Origin: an uncultured Pseudomonadota bacterium
GTDB taxonomy: Bacteria; Pseudomonadota; Gammaproteobacteria; Burkholderiales; Eutrophovitaceae
Length of the DNA stretch: 6,253 nt
Direction: 5' to 3'
NCBI GenBank assembly: GCA_913057845.1
Contig: CAJXPC010000112.1
Span: 1 to 6,253 of the forward strand
The translations under genes and the position numbers were made by a program. The notes beneath the pieces were generated by a model, which was not told the origin of the DNA, did not search any database, and worked only from the letters and a program-made list of their open reading frames with translations. Positions 1-6,253 of the stretch are shown piece by piece; position 1 is the stretch's first letter, and each line of letters begins with the position of its first letter.

Positions 1-857
<857 letters not shown>

Positions 858-861
858 TTAA

Positions 862-867
862 CTCCTT
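862..867 (-). promoter_or_regulatory. Ribosome binding site of groEL
   Basis: On the minus strand this reads AAGGAG, 7 nt before the groEL ATG at 854. It is a strong Shine-Dalgarno at standard spacing within the 51-bp groES-groEL gap, and it fixes the groEL start. It allows groEL to be translated independently of groES. Confidence 0.85.
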
Positions 868-905
868 AAAACTTTTAATGGTTCGATGTAAATAGGTCGA
901 AGATA

Positions 906-1193
906 TTATTCGAGGACGCCCATGATGTCTTCCTCGCGCATAACGAGAAGTTCTTCACCGTCAACTTTAACGGTTTGACCTGAGTATTTACCGAATATAA
1001 TCTTGTCACCAGGCTTAACGTCTAACGCTCTACTCTTGCCATCATCGAGAACTTTGCCGGTACCGATAGCAATTACCTCACCTGTGTCTGGCTTCTCAGC
1101 GGCAGAATCAGGAATAACGATACCCGAAGCAGTTGTACGTTCTTCTTCGAGTCGCTTGACGATCACTCGATCGTGCAGGGGACGAATTTTCAT
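906..1193 (-). CDS. groES: Co-chaperonin GroES
   Basis: This is the 10-kDa lid of the GroEL chamber; seven copies form a dome that binds the GroEL apical domains. The protein is 95 residues, against 97 in E. coli, and is complete. The N-terminus [14 protein letters not shown] is the family signature. The mobile loop spans about residues 16-33 and contains the GroEL-contacting hydrophobic tripeptide I25-V26-I27. The beta-barrel segments [11 protein letters not shown] and [11 protein letters not shown] near the C-terminus are also typical. The stop is TAA at 908-906. It is the first gene of the groES-groEL operon, about 100 bp downstream of a perfect CIRCE operator, and is preceded by an AGGAGA Shine-Dalgarno. 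The wording of the sequence ([21 protein letters not shown]) resembles betaproteobacterial GroES of the non-Burkholderiaceae type; that placement is from memory. Confidence 0.98.
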   Translation of the reverse strand: MKIRPLHDRVIVKRLEEERTTASGIVIPDSAAEKPDTGEVIAIGTGKVLDDGKSRALDVKPGDKIIFGKYSGQTVKVDGEELLVMREEDIMGVLE

Positions 1194-1202
1194 AATGTGG
1201 TG

Positions 1203-1208
1203 TCTCCT
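1203..1208 (-). promoter_or_regulatory. Ribosome binding site of groES
   Basis: On the minus strand this reads AGGAGA, 9 nt upstream of the groES ATG at 1193. It is a good Shine-Dalgarno and supports the chosen start. Confidence 0.85.
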
Positions 1209-1292
1209 AAAAACTTATGTTTAATGTTAAAAATACTCTGAGTTACCCAAAGCTGATGTGCAACCAGACAAATTTCTCCGCCGGGAACTTCA

Positions 1293-1319
1293 TTAGCACT
1301 CGACATCTGTGAGTGCTAA
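1293..1319 (-). promoter_or_regulatory. CIRCE operator (HrcA binding site)
   Basis: This is a perfect match to the canonical 27-bp CIRCE element: TTAGCACTC (1293-1301), a 9-nt spacer (1302-1310), then GAGTGCTAA (1311-1319). Both 9-bp arms are exact inverted repeats. In many bacteria HrcA binds this DNA and represses groESL; unfolding stress lowers active HrcA by occupying GroEL, giving feedback control. Here it lies directly downstream of, and by one base overlaps, the predicted -10 region of the groES promoter, so the predicted transcription start falls inside the operator. HrcA binding would block initiation. hrcA itself is not in the window. Confidence 0.97.
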
Positions 1320-1321
1320 TA

Positions 1322-1349
1322 ATATGGGATTAGATTGTTACTTTTCAAG
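1322..1349 (-). promoter_or_regulatory. groESL promoter, sigma-32-like with overlapping sigma-70-like -10
   Basis: On the minus strand CTTGAAA (1349-1343) is an exact match to the sigma-32 -35 consensus. It is followed after 13 bp by TCCCATAT (1329-1322), which matches 7 of 8 bases of the sigma-32 -10 consensus CCCCATNT at a normal spacing. The same -35 core TTGAAA (1348-1343) can pair with TATTAT (1324-1319, 18-bp spacer) as a housekeeping sigma-70 promoter. The element ends immediately before CIRCE, so one site could serve basal transcription, heat-shock activation and HrcA repression. The assignment is by consensus only; the transcription start is not mapped. Confidence 0.75.
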
Positions 1350-1360
1350 TGGTAGACCAG

Positions 1361-1387
1361 TAATATTGATAATATTGATAATATTCA
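1361..1387. repeat. Three tandem 9-bp AT-rich repeats upstream of the groES promoter
   Basis: TAATATTGA (1361-1369) is repeated exactly at 1370-1378 and with one change, TAATATTCA, at 1379-1387. The block starts 11 bp upstream of the groES -35 element, about positions -46 to -72 relative to the likely start. An AT-rich UP element, which contacts the RNA polymerase alpha C-terminal domain, would overlap its proximal part. It could also be a binding array for an unidentified regulator, or replication slippage with no role. Confidence 0.7.
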
Positions 1388-1486
1388 GGCGTCAACAACC
1401 AATAAAAGTGTGTGCTTACTAACGTAAATAATGTTTGTTTATATGAAAAAGACCCTCTACTGAACGCCCAGTGACGAACCGGTGAA

Positions 1487-1492
1487 TATTAT
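1487..1492 (+). promoter_or_regulatory. Possible -10 hexamer of dacB
   Basis: TATTAT matches 5 of 6 bases of TATAAT and ends 7 nt before the dacB ATG. If used, transcription would start at or next to the A of the start codon, giving a leaderless mRNA. There is no good -35 at 16-18 bp upstream, so this is weak evidence. No alternative dacB promoter stands out. Confidence 0.25.
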
Positions 1493-1499
1493 TTAAGTT

Positions 1500-2891
1500 A
1501 TGACTCGATTTCTTCTCATTCTGGCATTAGTGATCCCCCAACCTTCATTTGGGGAACCACTAAACCTTCCTGAGGCACTTAAAAAGCAGCTAGAGAAGCT
1601 CGTCACAGAGTACCCCAATGAATTCGCAGTCCGGATCGATGACATCACACGTGGCGAGACGGTGTTTGCAGGAAATCAAGATGTCCCACTTAATCCTGCT
1701 TCCGTCATGAAGTTAGTGACCACGAAAGCAGCCCTCGATCTTCTCGGCTTAGGGTTTCGATGGAAAACCGACGTATTAATTGACGGGGGGCTTCTAAGCA
1801 AGTCATTGACAGGTGACCTATATTTGCGTGGTGGGGGTGACCCCACGCTTGATCTAATACGATTCAAATTACTCTTAAAGCGTATTTACGATCTCGGGAT
1901 TCACGCCATTAACGGGAATGTCTACGTCGATCGCTCGATTTTCCCCTCAGACACGTATGATCCAGGGCAATTTGATGATGAGCCATTGAGGCCCTACAAC
2001 GCGGGGCATGACGCCTTATTAGTTAATGCAAATGTTTTCGATGTCCGCTTTATTCCAAACCAAGAGACGCAAACAGTAGATCTCATCAGTTCGCCAGAGA
2101 ATTTGAATATCATTAATGAACTCAAATTAACGGATCGACCTTGCACAAAGTGGCCAAAGAGGCCCTCTATCATCAAGGGCCAAGTCGTTTTCCAGGGTTC
2201 ATATCCTGCCTCGTGCGGCATAAAACAGCGCCAATATAACTTACTGTCTCCGTCGGCTTATTTTAAAAATGTATTCATGACCGAATGGGCGGCACTTGGG
2301 GGAACGCTAGACGGCCAGATCCTCGACAAAAAAACACCCGAATCAGCTCAAGAGTTCCTGAGCATAGAATCTGAGCCGCTGGCCTCGGCCCTTCGCTTGA
2401 CCAACAAGTGGAGCAGCAATGTGGCCGCCCGACATATTTTTCTAACGTTATCACTACAACCGAATAAGACCGCTGATATCACGGCATCTCGCTTAAACAT
2501 TAACGACTGGGCAAGACAACGCGGATTCAACACCAAAGGATTCTTTATTGACAATGGGTCTGGGTTATCTCGACACGGGCGAATCCCCGCCTCATTGATA
2601 TCATCAATTTTGAATGCAGCATGGGTCGACGCATCCATGCCAGAATTCGTCTCGTCTTTTTCTATTCCAGGCGTTGACGGCACACTTGAAACTCGCTTTA
2701 CCCATAGCCCAGTAAATGCCCAAGCCCATCTCAAAACAGGCTATCTAGAAAGCGTCCGTTCTATCGCTGGATATCTGCATTTATCTAACGGCCATACACT
2801 TTCTATAGTTTTTATTATGAATGGTGACGCATTGACGAAAAACCCAGAGACACTCGAACATATTGTCGAATCTTTATACGAGACTCAATGA
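1500..2891 (+). CDS. dacB: D-alanyl-D-alanine carboxypeptidase/endopeptidase PBP4 (peptidase S13)
   Basis: This is a periplasmic low-molecular-mass class C penicillin-binding protein that removes the terminal D-Ala of peptidoglycan stem peptides and cleaves peptide cross-links. It is 463 residues long, close to E. coli PBP4 (477). A short signal peptide is visible: MTR, a hydrophobic core at about 4-12 (FLLILALVI), and a likely cleavage after S16-F17-G18. All three active-site motifs are present: S68-V-M-K71 with nucleophile S68, S305-S-N307, and K412-T-G414. DNGSGLSR (351-358) and PGVDGTLETR (390-399) are also S13 hallmarks. Residues of about 82-280 are the large insertion typical of PBP4; it holds cysteines C215 and C239, a possible disulfide. 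The start is forced because an in-frame TAA lies at 1494-1496, and the signal peptide begins at this ATG. No Shine-Dalgarno is apparent. It is divergent from groESL and 79 bp upstream of glmU on the same strand. Confidence 0.95.
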   Translation: MTRFLLILALVIPQPSFGEPLNLPEALKKQLEKLVTEYPNEFAVRIDDITRGETVFAGNQDVPLNPASVMKLVTTKAALDLLGLGFRWKTDVLIDGGLLSKSLTGDLYLRGGGDPTLDLIRFKLLLKRIYDLGIHAINGNVYVDRSIFPSDTYDPGQFDDEPLRPYNAGHDALLVNANVFDVRFIPNQETQTVDLISSPENLNIINELKLTDRPCTKWPKRPSIIKGQVVFQGSYPASCGIKQRQYNLLSPSAYFKNVFMTEWAALGGTLDGQILDKKTPESAQEFLSIESEPLASALRLTNKWSSNVAARHIFLTLSLQPNKTADITASRLNINDWARQRGFNTKGFFIDNGSGLSRHGRIPASLISSILNAAWVDASMPEFVSSFSIPGVDGTLETRFTHSPVNAQAHLKTGYLESVRSIAGYLHLSNGHTLSIVFIMNGDALTKNPETLEHIVESLYETQ

Positions 2892-2970
2892 TTGCCAAAT
2901 CCAAGTCGATTGAACCCAACTCAAACCTCCTATGCCATAATCAACTGCACAAACCAACTAACATAGATCT
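2892..2970 (+). other. dacB-glmU intergenic gap
   Basis: This 79-bp gap has no recognisable terminator hairpin, so read-through from dacB into glmU is plausible. CATAAT at 2936-2941 resembles a -10 hexamer but lacks a -35 at good spacing. There is no purine-rich Shine-Dalgarno before the glmU ATG. A perfect 12-bp palindrome spans the end of the gap and the start codon (listed separately). Confidence 0.6.
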
Positions 2971-2973
2971 ATG
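2962..2973. repeat. 12-bp palindrome containing the glmU start codon
   Basis: CATAGATCTATG reads the same on both strands, and its last three bases are the glmU ATG. As RNA it could form at most a 4-bp stem with a 4-nt loop, which is weak. As DNA it could be an operator half-site pair. About one or two perfect 12-bp palindromes are expected by chance in a window of this size, so a function is not established. Confidence 0.5.
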
Positions 2974-4338
2974 AAAAATATTGACGTTGTCATTCTTGCT
3001 GCAGGCAAAGGCACTCGAATGAAGTCGACAAAACCGAAAGTAATGCACCGGCTCGCCGGCAAGCCACTTTTAGACCATGTCATCGAAGCGGCAAAAAGCA
3101 TAAACCCTACAGAAATCATCATTGTCGTGGGGCATGAGGAAGCCGCCATCCGCGAACATCATGCGCTGAGCCCTGTGACATTTGTGTCACAAAAAGAGCA
3201 ACTCGGCACGGGACATGCCGTCGCACAAGCGGTCGACCACCTGACCTCCTCAAAAACGCTCATATTGCTGGGTGATGTGCCCTGCATTCGAGAAGAGTCA
3301 ATCAAGCAGCTAGCTCAATCTGATGCAGACGTTGTCGTGCTGACACAAACAGTTAACGACCCCAGGGGCTATGGTCGCATCATCCGGAATGAGAAAGGAC
3401 AACCCTCAAAAATCGTTGAAGAAAAAGACGCAAACCCGAACGAGAAATTGGTTAAAGAAGTCAATACTGGCATTTTTTGTGTCGACACGGCGCTGCTCAA
3501 AAAATTTCTGAGCACACTCAACAACAGTAATGCAAAAGGGGAATACTACCTAACAGACTTGATTGAGTTCGCCTCAAGTAAGGGCGCCTCTATAGAGACG
3601 GCATACCCCTCTTTGGCGTTCGAAGCCAGCGGCGTGAATAGCAAACGACAATTAGCTGAACTGGAACGACGCTACCAACTCGCGCTCGCTCATGAGCTCA
3701 TGGACTCGGGGGTGACGATTTCAGATCCAAAACGCATTGACATACGCGGAACGCTCGCTTGTGATGCTGATGTGTCCATTGATGTCGGCTGCGTATTTGA
3801 AGGCAAGGTGCGCCTAGGAAAGAATGTCACGATTGAGGCCAACGTAATCATTATAGACTCCGTCATTAAAGATGGCAGCACGATAAGGGCCTTTTCGCAC
3901 ATCGAAGGTGGATCAATTGGCAGCCAAAATGAGATTGGGCCGTATGCGAGAATTCGTCCCGGAACGGAGTCGCAAGCTCAGGTAAAAATTGGCAACTTCG
4001 TAGAAGTGAAGGCGGCCACAATTGGCACAGGATCAAAAGCAAACCATCTGACATATATTGGTGACGCTAAAATTGGATCATCCGTTAACGTCGGCGCGGG
4101 GACCATCACGTGTAACTATGATGGGGCAAACAAACACCTTACTACCCTAGAAGATAACGTATTCATTGGCTCTGACACCCAACTCGTAGCCCCAGTCACC
4201 ATCGGGGCTGGAAGTACCGTTGCTGCGGGCAGCACCATCACGAAAGACGTTCCGCCAGGGGGCCTAGCATTATCTAGAACCAAACAAACGTTCATTGCCG
4301 ATTGGCAGCGACCAGTAAAAACAAAGGCAACAAAATAA
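2971..4338 (+). CDS. glmU: Bifunctional N-acetylglucosamine-1-phosphate uridyltransferase / glucosamine-1-phosphate acetyltransferase GlmU
   Basis: This cytoplasmic enzyme acetylates glucosamine-1-phosphate with acetyl-CoA and then couples the product to UTP, giving UDP-GlcNAc for peptidoglycan and LPS. It has 455 residues (E. coli 456) and every key residue aligns with a constant shift of -4 in the parts I compared. The N-terminal uridyltransferase domain (about 1-225) has LAAGKGTRMKS (9-19) with R16 and K23, QLGTGHA (78-84), GDVP (101-104) with metal ligand D102, E150, N165 and N223. The C-terminal left-handed beta-helix acetyltransferase domain (about 248-455) shows hexapeptide repeats and R329, K347, H359 (catalytic base), Y362, N373, N382, S401 and R436. 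The start is forced by an in-frame TAA at 2959-2961 and by the proximity of the nucleotide-binding loop, although no Shine-Dalgarno is seen. glmS follows after 32 bp, so the two enzymes of the same pathway are probably co-transcribed. Confidence 0.98.
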   Translation: MKNIDVVILAAGKGTRMKSTKPKVMHRLAGKPLLDHVIEAAKSINPTEIIIVVGHEEAAIREHHALSPVTFVSQKEQLGTGHAVAQAVDHLTSSKTLILLGDVPCIREESIKQLAQSDADVVVLTQTVNDPRGYGRIIRNEKGQPSKIVEEKDANPNEKLVKEVNTGIFCVDTALLKKFLSTLNNSNAKGEYYLTDLIEFASSKGASIETAYPSLAFEASGVNSKRQLAELERRYQLALAHELMDSGVTISDPKRIDIRGTLACDADVSIDVGCVFEGKVRLGKNVTIEANVIIIDSVIKDGSTIRAFSHIEGGSIGSQNEIGPYARIRPGTESQAQVKIGNFVEVKAATIGTGSKANHLTYIGDAKIGSSVNVGAGTITCNYDGANKHLTTLEDNVFIGSDTQLVAPVTIGAGSTVAAGSTITKDVPPGGLALSRTKQTFIADWQRPVKTKATK

Positions 4339-4354
4339 AAACCATCGTAACTTT

Positions 4355-4360
4355 AAGGTG
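4355..4360 (+). promoter_or_regulatory. Ribosome binding site of glmS
   Basis: AAGGTG lies 10 nt before the glmS ATG, within the 32-bp gap after the glmU stop. It is a moderate Shine-Dalgarno at slightly long spacing. The gap is too short for a separate regulated leader. Confidence 0.65.
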
Positions 4361-4370
4361 AAACATCAGA

Positions 4371-6200
4371 ATGTGTGGAATCGTCGGCGCCGTCTCAACT
4401 AAAAACATAGTTCCCTTTTTAATTGACGGGCTACTGAAGCTCGAATACCGCGGTTACGACTCAGCGGGCCTCGCCGTGGTTAATGAAACACTTGAGCGAA
4501 TTCGAAGCAATGGTCGCGTGAGTGAACTGTCCGACAAAGTGCACACGCTCAACATGCAGTCGACCCTGGGCATTGCCCACACCCGCTGGGCCACACATGG
4601 TGCACCCCTTGAACGAAATGCACACCCACACATCAGTCGTGATGGCATCGCACTCGTGCACAACGGTATCATTGAAAATCATGAATCGCTCAAACAATCG
4701 TTGATCAAAGAAGGCTATGAATTCACATCCGACACAGACAGTGAAGTCATCGCCCACCTCATACACAAATATATTGGCATCAAAACAGATCTACTTTCCG
4801 CGGTACGTTGCGCAGTGGGGGATCTAGTAGGCGCCTTCGCATTAGCAATCATTAACGAACGATCTAAAGACCGGATGATCCTCGCGCGACGAGGAGCTCC
4901 ATTATTAGTTGGCCTGGGTGATCGCGAATTTTACTGCGCGAGTGATGCTTCTGCACTCTTACAACGCACCAAAAAAATGATCTTCATGGAAGACGGTGAC
5001 CTTGCAGAAATTACCATCAATGGCCCAACGTTTTTCGATGCAGCAGGATTAGTCGTGGAACGAACGGTTTACGAAAGTAACCTTTCTTCTGAGCAGGTCG
5101 AATTAGGTCAGTTCAAGCATTACATGCAAAAAGAAATTTTTGAACAGCCGGGTGCGTTAGCAGCCACTTTAGAAATGGTAACGGGTTCCAGCGCGATTGT
5201 GCCCGAACTCTTTGGCGCTGAGGCTTCTTCCATCCTAAACGCCATTGACTCCGTGACAATTATTGCTTGCGGCACGAGCTACCACTCAGGATTAACGGCA
5301 AAATATTGGCTGGAGGAACTTGCAGAACTCCCAGTATTTGTAGAAATCGCATCCGAATATCGGTATCGAAAACCCGTCGCCAATCCAAATACACTGATCG
5401 TCGTTATCTCTCAGTCAGGCGAAACAGCAGACACAATCGCAGCACTCGAATATGCCAAGAGTCTTGGTCAAGATAAAACTTTAAGCATCTGCAACGTGCC
5501 AGAGTCTTCAATAATTCGAGGTACAAAACTCAAATTCTTAACACGAGCTGGTCCAGAAATCGGCGTCGCATCAACTAAAGCGTTCACAACACAACTAGCC
5601 TCCCTTTACTTATTAACACTCGTGATTGCGAAACTCAAAGGAAGGTTAAGTGCGGATTTAGAATACAAGCTTCTAACTGGACTGCGACACTTACCCACTG
5701 CCTTAAACCTCGCACTCGAAATGGAACCCCAAATCATTAAATGGGCGGTGGATATTGCCACCAAGCATAACGCCCTATTTTTAGGTCGAGGGATTCACTA
5801 TCCGATTGCGCTTGAAGGCGCGCTCAAATTGAAAGAAATTTCTTATATTCATGCTGAAGGTTATCCCGCTGGTGAATTAAAACACGGACCCCTAGCGCTC
5901 ATTGATCATGACACACCTGTAGTAGCGGTTGCGCCTAACGACGCATTGCTCGAAAAATTAAAATCAAATTTATCAGAGGTACGGGCTCGCGGAGGCGAAC
6001 TCTATGTGTTTGCCGATGCTGACTCAAATCTTGACGAATCAGAAGGATTACACATCATTAAAATGACAGAACACCTTGGTCATCTGAGCCCCATTCTTCA
6101 TTCCATCCCACTACAATTGCTCGCCTATCATGTTGCGCTGGCAAAAGGAACGGATGTAGATAAACCTAGAAACCTAGCCAAATCTGTCACAGTGGAATGA
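4371..6200 (+). CDS. glmS: Glutamine--fructose-6-phosphate aminotransferase (isomerizing) GlmS
   Basis: This is glucosamine-6-phosphate synthase, the entry and rate-setting step of amino-sugar synthesis: fructose-6-phosphate plus glutamine gives glucosamine-6-phosphate plus glutamate. It is 609 residues, the same as E. coli GlmS, and complete. The N-terminal class II glutaminase domain (about 1-240) starts MCGIVGAV with catalytic C2, exposed after Met removal. It also has HTRWATHG (70-77), HNGIIENH (97-104, oxyanion N98-G99) and D123. Two SIS sugar-isomerase domains follow: CGTSYHSG (300-307) and SQSGET (347-352) in the first; LEGALKLKE (481-489, with K486 and E489), H505 and the C-terminal [13 protein letters not shown] (597-609, K604) in the second. 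It lies 32 bp after glmU. No glmS ribozyme precedes it. Only 27 bp of genomic sequence follow the stop before the adapter, so any downstream gene or terminator is unseen. Confidence 0.98.
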   Translation: MCGIVGAVSTKNIVPFLIDGLLKLEYRGYDSAGLAVVNETLERIRSNGRVSELSDKVHTLNMQSTLGIAHTRWATHGAPLERNAHPHISRDGIALVHNGIIENHESLKQSLIKEGYEFTSDTDSEVIAHLIHKYIGIKTDLLSAVRCAVGDLVGAFALAIINERSKDRMILARRGAPLLVGLGDREFYCASDASALLQRTKKMIFMEDGDLAEITINGPTFFDAAGLVVERTVYESNLSSEQVELGQFKHYMQKEIFEQPGALAATLEMVTGSSAIVPELFGAEASSILNAIDSVTIIACGTSYHSGLTAKYWLEELAELPVFVEIASEYRYRKPVANPNTLIVVISQSGETADTIAALEYAKSLGQDKTLSICNVPESSIIRGTKLKFLTRAGPEIGVASTKAFTTQLASLYLLTLVIAKLKGRLSADLEYKLLTGLRHLPTALNLALEMEPQIIKWAVDIATKHNALFLGRGIHYPIALEGALKLKEISYIHAEGYPAGELKHGPLALIDHDTPVVAVAPNDALLEKLKSNLSEVRARGGELYVFADADSNLDESEGLHIIKMTEHLGHLSPILHSIPLQLLAYHVALAKGTDVDKPRNLAKSVTVE

Positions 6201-6227
6201 GTTATTTCAACAGTCAGGTGTAAATTA

Positions 6228-6253
6228 CTGTCTCTTATACACATCTCCGAGCC
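6228..6253 (-). other. Residual Nextera mosaic end and read-2 adapter (artefact)
   Basis: CTGTCTCTTATACACATCT (6228-6246) is the reverse complement of the Tn5 mosaic end. The following CCGAGCC (6247-6253) is the start of the i7-side read-2 adapter; the i5 side would continue GACGCTGCC. The 26 bp are an exact inverted copy of 23-48. Genomic sequence ends at 6227. Confidence 0.98.

Larger units (their letters stand above)
1194..1499. other. Divergent groES/dacB intergenic region
   Basis: This is 306 bp without a convincing protein-coding gene. From left to right it holds the groES leader (1194-1292, about 100 nt), the CIRCE operator (1293-1319), the groES promoter read on the minus strand (1322-1349), three tandem 9-bp AT-rich repeats (1361-1387), and about 110 bp (1388-1499) leading to dacB. 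In that last part I see no strong -35/-10 pair, only a TATTAT hexamer at 1487-1492. I see no tRNA, terminator hairpin or mobile-element trace. Confidence 0.8.

Noticed and set aside
1003..1224. Plus-strand 73-codon open frame across groES
   Set aside because: It is a shadow of groES on the opposite strand, with no Shine-Dalgarno and no recognisable product.
2348..2734. 128-codon minus-strand open frame inside dacB
   Set aside because: It overlaps the conserved catalytic region of dacB (SSN and DNGSG motifs) on the other strand; the composition looks like an antisense shadow.
2922..2931. ACCTCCT at 2925-2931, a perfect AGGAGGT Shine-Dalgarno on the minus strand
   Set aside because: It is followed on the minus strand only by TTG-started frames of at most about 35 codons running antisense into the end of dacB, with no recognisable protein. 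A chance match is likelier.
4339..4370. glmS ribozyme or sRNA-target leader upstream of glmS
   Set aside because: The glmU-glmS gap is only 32 bp, far too short for the glmS ribozyme, which is known mainly from Gram-positive bacteria. No GlmZ-pairing leader can be supported either.

Overview
The window is a 6.2-kb contig of bacterial housekeeping DNA with leftover Illumina Nextera adapter at both ends (1-48 and 6228-6253). The genuine insert is 49-6227. The proteins look betaproteobacterial: the GroES N-terminus ([19 protein letters not shown]), the GroES tail ending in [10 protein letters not shown], and a groESL promoter that combines a CIRCE operator with a sigma-32-type promoter. GC content is moderate. 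The GroES start differs from the MNLRPLHDRV type I associate with Burkholderiaceae, so a Nitrosomonadales, Methylophilaceae or Rhodocyclales-like lineage, possibly uncultured, is my guess. Family-level placement is inference.

Layout: on the minus strand, groES (906-1193) is followed by the 5' half of groEL (854 down to 49, cut by the adapter). They form the class I chaperonin operon. The 306-bp divergent intergenic region (1194-1499) holds a perfect CIRCE inverted repeat, an overlapping sigma-32-like/sigma-70-like promoter, and three tandem 9-bp AT-rich repeats just upstream of the -35 element. On the plus strand, dacB (PBP4, 1500-2891), glmU (2971-4338) and glmS (4371-6200) run co-directionally. 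All three are full length with their catalytic motifs intact.

How the genes work together: GlmS makes glucosamine-6-phosphate from fructose-6-phosphate and glutamine. GlmU performs the last two steps to UDP-N-acetylglucosamine; the intermediate mutase GlmM is not in the window. UDP-GlcNAc feeds peptidoglycan and lipopolysaccharide synthesis. PBP4 acts at the other end, trimming or cleaving peptidoglycan peptides in the periplasm. The plus-strand block is therefore a cell-wall block, divergent from a heat-shock block.

I found no undescribed system here. The points worth a second look are the adapter-made terminal inverted repeats, the dual heat-shock control of groESL, the 9-bp triplet repeat, and the absence of Shine-Dalgarno sequences before dacB and glmU.
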